Assembly (NCBI RefSeq): GCF_949298305.1
Contig: NZ_CASFWU010000051.1
Coordinates: 1-20,414 of the forward strand
Direction of reading: 5' to 3'
DNA: 20,414 nucleotides
Origin: an uncultured Bacteroides sp.
GTDB taxonomy: Bacteria; Bacteroidota; Bacteroidia; Bacteroidales; Bacteroidaceae
Within the stretch, counting starts at the first letter, position 1. Each line of letters opens with the position of its first letter. Positions 1 to 8,215 of the stretch are shown piece after piece. The notes below the pieces were generated by a model. The model was not told the origin of the DNA and did no database searches. It was given only the letters and a program-made list of their open reading frames with translations. Position numbers and translations under genes: made by a program.

Positions 1-24
1 CAGTGGGAGAGTAGGTCGTCGCCG
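1..24 (+). rRNA. rrf: 5S rRNA, 3' end only (partial)
   Basis: The window opens with the conserved 3' segment of bacterial 5S rRNA (GTGGGAGAGTAGGTCGTCGCC). A strong intrinsic terminator follows at once, as expected at the end of an rRNA operon. The exact 3' end cannot be fixed because the pairing 5' end lies outside the window; it is within a few bases of 22-27. Confidence 0.8.
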
Positions 25-32
25 TCTTCGAG

Positions 33-76
33 AGCCCCGCCGCTTCCTGAAAGGGAGGTCGGCGGGGCTTCTTTTT
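33..76 (+). terminator. Intrinsic terminator of the rRNA operon
   Basis: A 10-bp perfect GC-rich stem (AGCCCCGCCG at 33-42 with CGGCGGGGCT at 60-69) encloses a second 5-bp stem (43-47 with 53-57, one G-U pair) and a 5-nt loop. A T-rich tail follows at 70-76. It sits about 10 nt after the 5S 3' end. Confidence 0.92.
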
Positions 77-536
77 GTGTATGCCTCGGTCGCCTTTTTT
101 GTTTATGTCCCGCAACCATCCGAAATCATGGTAATGATGCCAATCACGGGGGAACTATTCTCTCCGTAAACCTCCTGGGGGGGCTTTAATAATTGCATTT
201 CTGATTTAGAGTGAGATAGAATGCGGTACGGGATTGGGCAATTTTAAAAAACTGTGTTTCCCATTTGCCTTTGCGTTCACCTTTCTCTATCTTTGTCCCG
301 ATGAAACTATTTCGTTGCAGATAGTTTTGGGATGATGGATTGGGGAGTGGGGGATAGGAATTGATGGGTGGTGAGGTGAAGAATGGCGGGTGGATGCGGG
401 CGTATGCTTGAGTGGGCGTTGAGGAATGTCGGCTGACATTGATTGTTGCACATGCATTGATTTGCCGGCCTAAGTCATTCACTGCCAATAGGAGTTTATT
501 TCGGAAACTAATATGGATGATTGAATTTGTGAAACC
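77..536. other. Gene-free spacer between rRNA operon and regulator gene
   Basis: These 460 bases hold no convincing gene. They contain one good Bacteroides promoter at 264-295, a small stem-loop at 304-327 (AAACTAT, 10-nt loop, ATAGTTT) just after the predicted transcription start, and a run of seven G at 177-183. If the promoter is the one used, the regulator mRNA has a 5' leader of about 235 nt. A minus-strand reading frame crosses the spacer but runs antisense into the regulator gene and resembles nothing. Confidence 0.6.
264..295 (+). promoter_or_regulatory. Predicted promoter of the TPR/AraC regulator gene
   Basis: TTTG at 264-267 and TATCTTTG at 288-295 are separated by 20 nt. This is an exact match to the Bacteroides -33 TTTG / -7 TAnnTTTG consensus. 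Transcription would start near 301-303, leaving a long untranslated leader before 537. Confidence 0.6.
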
Positions 537-2249
537 ATGATACAGATAGGCTCTATCATACGGAAACTGATTTTGGCCTTGCTGCTGTTGCATGCTTCTG
601 CCTGCAGCCTGTTTCTCCGGGCGCAGGATGAAATTATCGACAAGATGAATAGGCTGTCTATGTTGGCCGACTTTCAGGGCGTCATAGACTATTCGAACGA
701 AGTGTTGCGCACTTCTTCTGCACAAAAGAATCCTGCTCTGCACTTGTTTTGTCGGGCGCATGCCGCGCAAAGCTATATCAAGACTGACTGGCCGGAGAAG
801 GCCAAGGAGTATTTGGACAGTGCAACGGTCATTGTCCACTCGGACCTTGCGCCCGACGAACGTGAATCGATGCTTTATATCGAAGGGTTCTATACTTACT
901 CCAATGCCATGGTGCTGTATCATGTGTATGACCAGATTGATTATCACAAGGCCCTGACGCATGCGGCAGAGGCTTTGGACCTGGCCGAACGGCGCAGGGA
1001 TACCCGGCAGAGTGTTATATTCGGGCTGAATTACATTATATTAAACACCATGTTGCAGGAAAGCTTTGCTTATGAGGGAGCTGAAGAACTATATGCCAAG
1101 GCGCTGGAACTGAAAGACGGCAAGATGATATTCAATGCGGCGCAGATCTGTGCCCGGCGTTTCGACTATCTGGGCGACCATGCCCGGGCCAAATCATACA
1201 TGGAAACTGCCATTGCCAATATGCCGGAGGGATACCTGGACGCTTCTACCGTATATGCAGACTATGCTAAGACGTTTCACGAAATCGGGATGGACGACCG
1301 TGCTGCATATTATTACGAGAAAGCCCTCAAGCAGTCAAGTCGGCATGTATCGTCTTCCACTTTGCTGGTCTATCTGTCGTACGCCCAGTTCCTCAGCGAC
1401 ATTCATCATGCCAAGGATGCCGAAAGGGTCTATCTGGAAGGCCTGTCGTTGGCCGATTCCGTGCAGACCGACTGGAACAGAAAGGGCTTTTACTCCGGGC
1501 TGTACGAACTCTACCGCAGGCAAGGACGCTATGCCGAGGCTGTTCACTACATGGACAAGTACATTAGCGAGACAGACAGCGTGACGCGCCAGCGGCAGAA
1601 GAAGGACATCACTGAGCTGAGGATAAAATACGAAACAGCCGTCAAGGAAAAAATCATTGCCCAGAATGAGATACTCATAGCCCGGCAGAACAGAAGATTC
1701 AGCATTATATTTTCGGCTACCCTGCTGTTGGTTGTGGTTTCCGTCTTTCTGACGGTGCTGTATTTCCAGAAACGTGCCTCATACATCACTTTGTTCAAAC
1801 TCTATTCGGACACGCTGGCTGAACAGAAGCAGACCGAGCAGGTACAGTCTCCCTCTGCCGGGCAATCGGTTGCCGCTCCCCGCAAGGCGGACGGCGCGAA
1901 CACGCTGTTCCGGGAAATTGACAGAAAGATGAAGGAAGAGCGTATTTACCGGGAAGCCGGACTGACTCTGGAGAAGGCAGCCGAGCTGATCCATACCAAC
2001 CGTACCTATCTCTCCGCAGCCATCAAGCAGCAGACCGGGCTGTCGTTCATTTACTACATCAACTCTTACCGCATTCAAGAAGCCATAGAGCTGTTGTCCG
2101 ACTCCGAAAACGATACTCCGCTCAAGGCCATCCTGGTGAATGTGGGGTTCAAATCGCCTACTACTTTCTATAAACTGTTCCAGGCAACCACCGGGAAGAC
2201 GCCCCAAACATGGAGGGAAGAGGCCCGTCTGAAGTGTGCTGAGAATTAG
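537..2249 (+). CDS. Membrane-anchored TPR sensor / AraC-type transcription regulator
   Basis: This 570-aa protein combines a sensor and a DNA-binding domain in one chain. Residues about 1-29 are a hydrophobic export signal ending near AQ. Residues about 35-350 are helical and read as TPR-like repeats (YYEKAL, YAEAVHYMDKY and similar), probably periplasmic. A short coiled coil leads into a transmembrane segment at about 387-408 (IIFSATLLLVVVSVFLTVLYF). The last 120 residues are an AraC-type double helix-turn-helix (LTLEKAAELIHTNRTYLS, then GFKSPTTFYKLFQATTGKTP), which would be cytoplasmic. An in-frame TGA shortly upstream makes the ATG at 537 the first possible start. The family is common in Bacteroides as one-component membrane regulators of adjacent loci. 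The lipoprotein gene 114 bp downstream is the likely target, which is inference. The signal it senses is unknown. Confidence 0.85.
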   Translation: MIQIGSIIRKLILALLLLHASACSLFLRAQDEIIDKMNRLSMLADFQGVIDYSNEVLRTSSAQKNPALHLFCRAHAAQSYIKTDWPEKAKEYLDSATVIVHSDLAPDERESMLYIEGFYTYSNAMVLYHVYDQIDYHKALTHAAEALDLAERRRDTRQSVIFGLNYIILNTMLQESFAYEGAEELYAKALELKDGKMIFNAAQICARRFDYLGDHARAKSYMETAIANMPEGYLDASTVYADYAKTFHEIGMDDRAAYYYEKALKQSSRHVSSSTLLVYLSYAQFLSDIHHAKDAERVYLEGLSLADSVQTDWNRKGFYSGLYELYRRQGRYAEAVHYMDKYISETDSVTRQRQKKDITELRIKYETAVKEKIIAQNEILIARQNRRFSIIFSATLLLVVVSVFLTVLYFQKRASYITLFKLYSDTLAEQKQTEQVQSPSAGQSVAAPRKADGANTLFREIDRKMKEERIYREAGLTLEKAAELIHTNRTYLSAAIKQQTGLSFIYYINSYRIQEAIELLSDSENDTPLKAILVNVGFKSPTTFYKLFQATTGKTPQTWREEARLKCAEN

Positions 2250-2263
2250 AATATAAGCTATCT

Positions 2264-2296
2264 TATCCATATATTACAATTTGTAGAAAGTGGATA
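2264..2296. promoter_or_regulatory. Spaced inverted repeat upstream of the lipoprotein gene (possible operator)
   Basis: TATCCA (2264-2269) and TGGATA (2291-2296) form an inverted repeat with 21 nt between the half sites. It lies upstream of the predicted -7 element of the lipoprotein gene, where an activator such as the adjacent AraC-type protein could bind. The half sites are short, so chance occurrence is quite possible. Confidence 0.25.
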
Positions 2297-2329
2297 GTGG
2301 CTGGACGTACATTCTTCATGATAAGCTTT

Positions 2330-2337
2330 TAATTTTG
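2330..2337 (+). promoter_or_regulatory. Predicted -7 element for the BACON lipoprotein gene
   Basis: TAATTTTG fits TAnnTTTG and lies 26 bases before the start codon. No TTTG is present at the expected -33 distance. A good -7 with a missing -33 would fit a promoter that needs an activator, for example the regulator encoded just upstream. The activator idea is inference. Confidence 0.45.
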
Positions 2338-2363
2338 CGATTGAACGCTAAAAATAAATTATC

Positions 2364-3788
2364 ATGAAAACAAAAGTATTATTCTGGACAATGGCCCTTG
2401 TGGCTATGACTTTTACTTCTTGTAGTGACGATGATGACACTACAGCGCTGACCTATTCATTGAAGGCTTCTCCCAGCGAGCTTACGTTTGCGGCAACCGC
2501 AGCCGAGGCACAGACTATCCTGGTGGAAAGCGAGAACGTGACATGGTCGGCTATCAAGGAAGATATGGCTGCTGACTGGCTTACGATTGAATCGGGCGCC
2601 TCACAGATTGTAGTAAAGGCGGCTGACAACTTTGAAACTGCCGAGCGTACCTGCCGCATTGTCATCATGCCAACCAACTCGGAAAGCAATGTGCAGGAAG
2701 TTTACGTTACCGTTAAACAAAGCGCCGGCCAACCTCAGAAGCCTGAGGCCATCCGACTGAAAAAAGATGTGGGTATGATTTCCTACTATACTCCCAATTT
2801 CCCCATCAATTCGAATGGTAACGACACTTATCTGATCGAACTCTATACGGAAGAATCGGATGTGGAACTCACTCATGAGACATTCGGCAAAAGCGGATAC
2901 TGGACAGGCAGCCTCACTAGCGGCCGTCGCATCGCTCTGAACTTGTATAACGAACATACGGAAGACTTCTTCAACCCCATTATCAAGTCGGGTACTTATG
3001 CAGCCTGCAAGGACCTCAGCCAGATTGCTCCCATGACGTTTGCCGTCAGCAGCTATGTTCAGGGTAACCCGTGGCCGGACGGTTCCTTCATCCAAGATTA
3101 TGTCATCAATGAGAATGGTGGTTCCGAATCCGTCTATACCGAGATTACCGACGGACAAATTGAACTGACCTATGACGGCACATCCAACTACACACTGCAC
3201 ATTGACCTGATATTTAAAGACGGTACCAACGTGGTTTATGAATACGAAGGTGACCTGAAGTTCAGCAACCTGGGTACTCCTCCTTACTACAGCGACCTGA
3301 CCGAGGACCTGACCCTTCCCAACGGCACGTTCGGACAAGCCTTGATTGTAGACTGCTTCCCCGACTACTATGCGGACGTTAACGTATGGAATCTCCAGCT
3401 GATAGACAAGAATCTGGAAGCTCTGCCCGACGGAAGCCTGGGCGGTACAGGCCACCGCGTGGCACTGCAGCTCTACACGGCCTCCAGCGAAGGTACCGAC
3501 AAATTGCCCGAACACACCTATAAGATTGTGCCCCAGGATGTCATGAACTCACAGCCCAACACGGCTACGGAAGGTTGCTACGACCCGTTCTTCAGCAACA
3601 GCGGCTGCTTCTGGGAACTGATTGGCGAGGATGGCATCAAGTTTGCCCCCATGATGACCGGTACAATCACGGTGAAACATCTGGAAGGTGATGCCTACTC
3701 ATTCACCATCGAGGCTGTAGACGATAATGGACACAACATCAACGTAGTCCATGAAGGTACGCTGATAGAGATGGAGATTCAGCAGTAA
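2364..3788 (+). CDS. Secreted BACON-domain lipoprotein of unknown function
   Basis: This 474-aa protein has a lipoprotein signal with lipobox FTSC (Cys20). SDDDD follows directly, resembling the acidic export signal that directs Bacteroides lipoproteins to the cell surface. Residues about 31-118 match the BACON fold pattern (SPSELTF, TWSA, WLTIE, ERTCRIVI, VYVTVKQ). BACON domains are Ig-like modules thought to bind carbohydrate or glycoprotein. The remaining 350 residues are beta-rich with aromatic and Asp/Asn-rich segments; I do not recognise a family there. No catalytic motif is visible. The gene lies after the membrane regulator and before the lipoprotein protease, separated from the latter by a strongly folded 130-nt element. 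It may be a surface adhesin, a substrate-binding protein, or a partner of the protease. Confidence 0.8.
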   Translation: MKTKVLFWTMALVAMTFTSCSDDDDTTALTYSLKASPSELTFAATAAEAQTILVESENVTWSAIKEDMAADWLTIESGASQIVVKAADNFETAERTCRIVIMPTNSESNVQEVYVTVKQSAGQPQKPEAIRLKKDVGMISYYTPNFPINSNGNDTYLIELYTEESDVELTHETFGKSGYWTGSLTSGRRIALNLYNEHTEDFFNPIIKSGTYAACKDLSQIAPMTFAVSSYVQGNPWPDGSFIQDYVINENGGSESVYTEITDGQIELTYDGTSNYTLHIDLIFKDGTNVVYEYEGDLKFSNLGTPPYYSDLTEDLTLPNGTFGQALIVDCFPDYYADVNVWNLQLIDKNLEALPDGSLGGTGHRVALQLYTASSEGTDKLPEHTYKIVPQDVMNSQPNTATEGCYDPFFSNSGCFWELIGEDGIKFAPMMTGTITVKHLEGDAYSFTIEAVDDNGHNINVVHEGTLIEMEIQQ

Positions 3789-3810
3789 CCCGGCCATAAC
3801 CTGACATTGG

Positions 3811-3945
3811 AGGATGTGCCAGCACAGACAGCTGCCACCGGTCATCCGGATTCCCGCAGATTTACCGGCTTGGTCGTCCAGGCTTCGGGCAACTCTGCAC
3901 CAATCCGGGTGGCCTGTGGAGTGAGTCGTGGCACATCCTCTTTTT
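3811..3945 (+). other. Long structured intergenic element (complex terminator, attenuator or RNA)
   Basis: Nearly the whole spacer folds on itself. An 11-bp outer stem joins 3811-3821 to 3929-3939. Inside are CACAG 3823-3827 with CTGTG 3914-3918, GCCACC 3834-3839 with GGTGGC 3908-3913, CGGATT 3847-3852 with AATCCG 3902-3907, and GCAGA 3856-3860 with TCTGC 3894-3898. At the tip GCTTGG 3868-3873 pairs with CCAGGC 3878-3883 around a TCGT loop. A T5 run (3941-3945) follows the outer stem after one C. The end resembles an intrinsic terminator, but the length and the number of nested helices are far beyond a simple one. It could set the ratio of lipoprotein to protease mRNA, give a stable small RNA, or be a decayed palindromic repeat. 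The pairings are read directly; the roles are inference. Confidence 0.7.
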
Positions 3946-3990
3946 AAAATTCCTTCAACAGTAAACATCTATCCCTTTAGCACCCAACTT

Positions 3991-6900
3991 ATGAACTACA
4001 AAATAGCCATGGTCGCATGCGGACTGTTGTGTCTGACAGCCTGCATGGATGAAAATCCGGTAGCCGACATCTCCCATATCCAGGCGGAAGGAAACGGACC
4101 GGCAATAGTGAATTCCTCGCCCGACGCACTGTCCAACATCGTGCTCGTCAAGTTCCAGGAAGACGTTATTGAGCAAGTGGAAAGCACGATGGAGAACGCG
4201 CAAGGGCTGTGTGTGTCCACCCGTTCGGGAGTGAGCCGGTTCGACCGTTTCCTCGACGAGGTAGAGGGCATCAGCATCCGGCGCCTGTTTCCGGCAAACA
4301 AGTTCGAGGAACGTACGCGCCGTGCCGGCCTGCACCGTTGGTACAAGGTTGAATTCAATTCATCCATCACGCCCAAGCAGATTGAAAACAAGTTAAAGGA
4401 CATGTCCGAACTGTCCGTGATACAGTTTGCCCTCCCCTTAGTGATCAACGATGACTACAAAACGGTGATTCTGCGCGAGGGCGAGTTGGCAACCCGTGCC
4501 AACGACACACAGGAACCCATCTCCAACGACACCTACTCATACATGCAATGGTCGCTGCGCAACGACGGCACCCTCATGGAGGGCGCCAAGGCCGGTGCGG
4601 ACATCAACGTGGCCGATGCCTGGGAGCGCTGTACGGGAGACCCTCATGTGATAGTGGCCGTCCTCGATGAAGGCGTGCAGGCCAGCCATCCCGACCTGGC
4701 AGCCAACATGTGGATCAACGAGGCCGAACTCTATGGCGAGCCGGGCGTAGACGATGACAACAACGGTTACGTCGATGACATCTACGGCAGCAACTTCAGC
4801 GGCATCGGCACCGAGATAGTGCCCGGACAGCATGGCACCCACGTGGCCGGCACCATAGCCGCCGTGCGCAACAACAACCTGGGCGTGGCCGGTGTGGCCG
4901 GCGGTGGCGACCAGGGCGAAGGTGTGCGCATCATGTCGTGCTGCATCTCCGACGCACGCGGTTCCGGCAATCCCTTTGCGGCAGCAGAGGCAGTGAAGTA
5001 TGCCACAGACAATGGGGCGGTCATCTGCCAAAACAGTTGGGGCTACGACAGCAGTGTGAACTGGATGGACAGCCCCGACGAGAACTACGCCGCCGAGCGC
5101 GAAGCATTCCAATACTTCATAGACTATGCCGGCAAGGACGAGGAAGGCAACGTGACCGGTCCCATGGACGGCGGTGTGGCCATCTTTGCCGCCGGCAACT
5201 ACGGACACATCTACGGCACCAACCCCTTCTGGCCGGCAGCTTGTCCCGACTTTATCAGCGTGGCCAATATCGGCTCCGATTACAACCCCGCATACAGCAC
5301 CGGTCACGGCAAGTGGATAGACGTGTCTGCCCCCGGAGGCGACATGACCTTCATGCCCAGCGACATGGGATTGGGCGGCATCATCAGCACCTGTGTAGGC
5401 AACACGCCGGATGAATACGTATTCGCATTCATGTCCGGCACCTCTATGGCCTGCCCCCACGTGTCGGGCGTAGCGGCTTTGGCCGTATCGTATGCCTACC
5501 AAAAGGGACGCATCCTCACGGCCACGGAGCTGAAGGACATACTGCTGGAGGCGACGAACCCCATCGACGAATACTTCAACGGTATCAAGGAGGACAAGGG
5601 GAACACCACCGGATACATCTTCAAGCTGAACATGGAAAGCTTCAAGGGACTGATGGGTACCGGCCTGGTGGATGCCTCGAAGGCGCTGGACAATGTGGAC
5701 CGGCTGATGGGAGTGCCCCCTTCACACACGGCTCCTGCCGCAGTGGAAAACATCGAGTTGGTGGAATCGACGCACAACACGCTGACGGTGAAGTGGAAGG
5801 TGACTGCCGATTGCGAGGGCAATGCCTTGCCATTGTACAAGGCGTACATCGGTTCGGTGCCCGTTGAGTACAACGACCGCCACGAGATATCCAGCGCTAA
5901 GTATCTGGGACCGGAACTGGTCAACACCTCCGGACTGAACGTAGGGGATGAGGCTACGTGGACAGCCACCGCCCTGCGCCCCAACATGACATACTACATT
6001 GCCATTGTGGGCGTGGACAGCTGGCGGCAAGTCTCTCCCATCACCAACTCGGAGAAGCTGACCACCCAACCCGAACCCAACATACCGCCCACGGTGGTTC
6101 CCGAAGGAGAGCTGCCTGCGGAGATTGTGATACAGTACTGGCAGGGCTATAGCCTGACATTCAACGTGACGGACGAGGATGACAGGGAGTGGGAGGCCAC
6201 CTTGAACGATGACACCGGTACCTGGAGCCTGATGCGACAGGGCGCCAAGGTGACGTTGACCTGCGACAAGAGCAAAGGCTTTGTGGGCAGCTCCGTCGTG
6301 ACCCTGTGTGTGACCGACATGCGCGGCGCACAGACCGAAGTCAGGATGCCGTTCAAGGTAGTGGCCAACGTGGCTCCGGTGCTCAGCCGGCAGCTGCCGG
6401 ACCTGAGTATACAGAGTGTAGGGCAGGAAGCCACCGTGGACCTTGACGAATACTTCACCGATGCCAATGCCGAGACCCTGCAATACCTGTGTACCACCCA
6501 GGGAACAGCCGCCACGGCCACTGTGAACCAGGGCATCCTGACCCTGAAGGGCCGGCAGAACGGACTGACCACCGTCAGCGTACAGGCCCGGGACATGGGG
6601 GGAGAAAGCGTCAAGACGTCGTTCAACGTAACCGTAGGCTCCGCGCCGTCTGCCTCCGCCCTAACGCTCTATCCCAATCCGGTAAGCGACGTGCTGAACA
6701 TCCGCATGAACGTCCAGGTGGACGCGAAGGCACAGGCAAGGATTTTCAGCTCTACGGGGTCGCTGGCCTGGGAAGCGGATGCCGACTTCTCGCAAGGCCG
6801 CACCGCACGTCTGGATGTGTCTTCCTTGAGGTCGGGCAGCTACATCGTCGAGGTCAGCGACCGGGGAACACGCTATAAAGGAAACATCATCAAGCAATAA
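3991..6900 (+). CDS. Lipoprotein subtilisin-like serine protease (S8) with C-terminal T9SS type A sorting domain
   Basis: This 969-aa protein has a lipoprotein signal (lipobox LTAC, Cys18, then acidic MDEN), a pro-region at about 55-165, and a subtilase domain at about 185-560. The triad is complete: Asp226 in VAVLDEGV, His281 in GQHGTHVAG, Ser485 in GTSMACPHVSG, with oxyanion Asn403 in AAGN. A fibronectin type III-like domain follows at about 577-675, then Ig/cadherin-like beta modules. The last 80 residues (YPNPVSDVLNI ... LDVSSLRSGSYIVEV) match the type IX secretion type A sorting domain. An ATG at 3928 is in frame, but it lies inside the terminator-like hairpin and before the lipoprotein signal, so 3991 was chosen. 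A PorV/PorQ-like gene follows after 11 bp, clearly co-transcribed. Having both a lipoprotein signal and a sorting domain is odd. The substrate is unknown. Confidence 0.9.
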   Translation: MNYKIAMVACGLLCLTACMDENPVADISHIQAEGNGPAIVNSSPDALSNIVLVKFQEDVIEQVESTMENAQGLCVSTRSGVSRFDRFLDEVEGISIRRLFPANKFEERTRRAGLHRWYKVEFNSSITPKQIENKLKDMSELSVIQFALPLVINDDYKTVILREGELATRANDTQEPISNDTYSYMQWSLRNDGTLMEGAKAGADINVADAWERCTGDPHVIVAVLDEGVQASHPDLAANMWINEAELYGEPGVDDDNNGYVDDIYGSNFSGIGTEIVPGQHGTHVAGTIAAVRNNNLGVAGVAGGGDQGEGVRIMSCCISDARGSGNPFAAAEAVKYATDNGAVICQNSWGYDSSVNWMDSPDENYAAEREAFQYFIDYAGKDEEGNVTGPMDGGVAIFAAGNYGHIYGTNPFWPAACPDFISVANIGSDYNPAYSTGHGKWIDVSAPGGDMTFMPSDMGLGGIISTCVGNTPDEYVFAFMSGTSMACPHVSGVAALAVSYAYQKGRILTATELKDILLEATNPIDEYFNGIKEDKGNTTGYIFKLNMESFKGLMGTGLVDASKALDNVDRLMGVPPSHTAPAAVENIELVESTHNTLTVKWKVTADCEGNALPLYKAYIGSVPVEYNDRHEISSAKYLGPELVNTSGLNVGDEATWTATALRPNMTYYIAIVGVDSWRQVSPITNSEKLTTQPEPNIPPTVVPEGELPAEIVIQYWQGYSLTFNVTDEDDREWEATLNDDTGTWSLMRQGAKVTLTCDKSKGFVGSSVVTLCVTDMRGAQTEVRMPFKVVANVAPVLSRQLPDLSIQSVGQEATVDLDEYFTDANAETLQYLCTTQGTAATATVNQGILTLKGRQNGLTTVSVQARDMGGESVKTSFNVTVGSAPSASALTLYPNPVSDVLNIRMNVQVDAKAQARIFSSTGSLAWEADADFSQGRTARLDVSSLRSGSYIVEVSDRGTRYKGNIIKQ

Positions 6901-6911
6901 AACATACGAAT

Positions 6912-7883
6912 ATGAGAAGATTCATCTATACCCTCTGCCTTGCCGGGTGCCTGTCGGGCGCTACCGCCCTTCACGCCCAAGGCATCTTTGCCACTTCGGA
7001 GCTGAACCGTAGCCCCCGCAGCATCGCCATGGGCGGCCTTACGGCAGCCGTCGGCTCCAACGCTTTCTCCGTCTACGAAAACGCGTCGGCCGCGGCCTTC
7101 TCCGACCGGAAAGTGGAAGCCGGCATCCTGTACAGCCCGTGGGCCCTTCAGGGGACGCGGGACATGGACCGCAACAATCTGCTTGTCAGTGCCGCTGCCG
7201 GCTATTCGCTCTCTGCGGACAACAAGCTGTTGCTGGGCATCTGTTACTTCGCTCCGGGCGGGAACGACCTGTTTCCGACGGATGCCGAGGGCAACGTAGC
7301 CGGCGACAGGCTGAAGCCGAAGTATATGTCCGTCCATGCCGGATATGCCCGCCGGCTGTCTTCGTCATGGGGCGTGTCGGCCGTGCTCAACTATGCGCAC
7401 TGGAATCCGGGGATAAACGGCAGTGCCAACGCCGTGGGGCTGGACCTGGGGGCAACCTACCGCCTGCCGCTCAAGTCCGAAGGCGCCTACCTGGACGTGG
7501 CGCTCAAAGCGGCAGGATGGGGGGCAGTCATTGCCGATGAAGGCGACTATCGCCTGCCCGGCATCCTGGCGGCAGGTGCGATGTGGCACAGACCCCTTGC
7601 AAAGAACCATCAACTAAACTTAGGCGCGGAAGCCAACTACCGCTGTCTGGACGAACCGGGGTTGAGGGCCTCGGTAGGAGGTGAGTACGGCTACCGCGAC
7701 TTCCTGTTCGTGCGTTGCGGCTATGCCTACTCCGGCCAGTACAGCCGGCTGAACAGCTATGCCACGGTGGGAGCCGGAGTGCTCCTGCTGTCCCGCGTGC
7801 AACTGGACTTCAGCTACCTGCTGGCCAGGAAGGAGAGCCCTTACAAAGACACGTATGCCATCGGGCTGAGCGTGCTTTTCTGA
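6912..7883 (+). CDS. PorV/PorQ-like outer-membrane beta-barrel protein
   Basis: This 323-aa protein has a cleavable signal peptide ending ALHAQ (residue 23). It then shows alternating hydrophobic/polar strands with Gly and aromatic girdles, typical of an outer-membrane barrel. The N-terminal stretch RSIAMGGLTAAVGSNAFSVY resembles the start of the FadL-like PorV/PorQ group (A-x-GG-x-x-x-A, then Asn/Ala-rich). The C-terminus ends in strand-like FLF. PorV in bona fide type IX systems shuttles cargo carrying the C-terminal sorting domain. The gene immediately upstream encodes exactly such a cargo, separated by 11 bp, which supports a functional pair. Membership in PorV rather than another small barrel family is by pattern only. 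Other type IX core genes (porK, porL, porM, porN, sov) are not in this window. Confidence 0.65.
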   Translation: MRRFIYTLCLAGCLSGATALHAQGIFATSELNRSPRSIAMGGLTAAVGSNAFSVYENASAAAFSDRKVEAGILYSPWALQGTRDMDRNNLLVSAAAGYSLSADNKLLLGICYFAPGGNDLFPTDAEGNVAGDRLKPKYMSVHAGYARRLSSSWGVSAVLNYAHWNPGINGSANAVGLDLGATYRLPLKSEGAYLDVALKAAGWGAVIADEGDYRLPGILAAGAMWHRPLAKNHQLNLGAEANYRCLDEPGLRASVGGEYGYRDFLFVRCGYAYSGQYSRLNSYATVGAGVLLLSRVQLDFSYLLARKESPYKDTYAIGLSVLF

Positions 7884-7899
7884 ACGGACGATGCCCGGA

Positions 7900-7958
7900 G
7901 CCCCTCCGGTGCAGGACGGCGCCGCTCCCGCAGGGCGGATGCCGGATAGGGGAGGGGC
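7900..7958 (+). other. GC-rich hairpin directly before the terminator
   Basis: GCCCCTCC (7900-7907) pairs perfectly with GGAGGGGC (7951-7958). Shorter inner pairings such as CCGC with GCGG lie within the 43-nt interior. It starts 17 nt after the stop codon of the barrel gene and ends 5 nt before the terminator stem, giving two stacked hairpins at the mRNA 3' end. It may protect the mRNA from 3' exonucleases. Confidence 0.45.
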
Positions 7959-7962
7959 CTTG

Positions 7963-7995
7963 AAGCGTGTGTGCCGGCGGGTACACACGCTTTTT
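7963..7995 (+). terminator. Intrinsic terminator after the PorV-like gene
   Basis: AGCGTGTGTGCC (7964-7975) pairs with GGTACACACGCT (7980-7991), with one G-U pair, around a GGCG loop. TTTTT follows at 7991-7995. It separates the protease locus from the leucine operon. Confidence 0.92.
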
Positions 7996-8070
7996 GCTGT
8001 CATATTACCGGAATTTGCTGCCAATAGGTTATGAAATGTTGCTTTTATGCTGAAAAAAGTAACTGATTTG

Positions 8071-8101
8071 TTTGCTTGGTACGAAATTATCCATACCTTT
8101 G
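8071..8101 (+). promoter_or_regulatory. Predicted promoter of the leucine operon
   Basis: TTTG at 8071-8074 and TACCTTTG at 8094-8101, 19 nt apart, match the Bacteroides consensus exactly. The predicted start near 8107-8109 lies about 24 nt before the leader peptide ATG. The whole attenuator is therefore inside the transcript. Confidence 0.8.
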
Positions 8102-8131
8102 CAGCGTTTTAAAGTAAAACAGAAAGCAAAG

Positions 8132-8215
8132 ATGATACAGAACTCTACATATATTCTGCTGTGCGGCATTATTATTCTGCTAAATAAAGATAGTGGAAGT
8201 GAGTGTCGTGCTTGA
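8132..8215 (+). CDS. leuL: Leucine-operon leader peptide (attenuation)
   Basis: This 27-codon reading frame (ATG to TGA) lies between the operon promoter and the attenuator terminator. It begins MIQNSTYILLCGIIILLNK. Nine of its 27 residues are branched-chain: Ile at 2, 8 and 13-15, Leu at 9, 10, 16 and 17. Clusters of control codons like this are the hallmark of leader peptides in translation-coupled attenuation. Codons 20-24 (DSGSE) overlap the antiterminator strand at 8195-8203. A ribosome that finishes the peptide would cover this strand, while one stalled at Ile/Leu codons 13-17 would leave it free. The symbol leuL is given by function; I cannot show sequence descent from the enteric leuL. 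Confidence 0.8.
   Translation: MIQNSTYILLCGIIILLNKDSGSECRA

Noticed and set aside
186..962. Minus-strand open frame of 258 codons over the first spacer and regulator start
   Set aside because: It is antisense to the TPR/AraC gene for more than half its length, has no family resemblance, and its composition is that of a shadow frame.
3928..3990. Upstream ATG for the protease gene at 3928
   Set aside because: It lies within the 3' arm of the terminator-like hairpin and would put 21 residues before a good lipoprotein signal; the ATG at 3991 is better.
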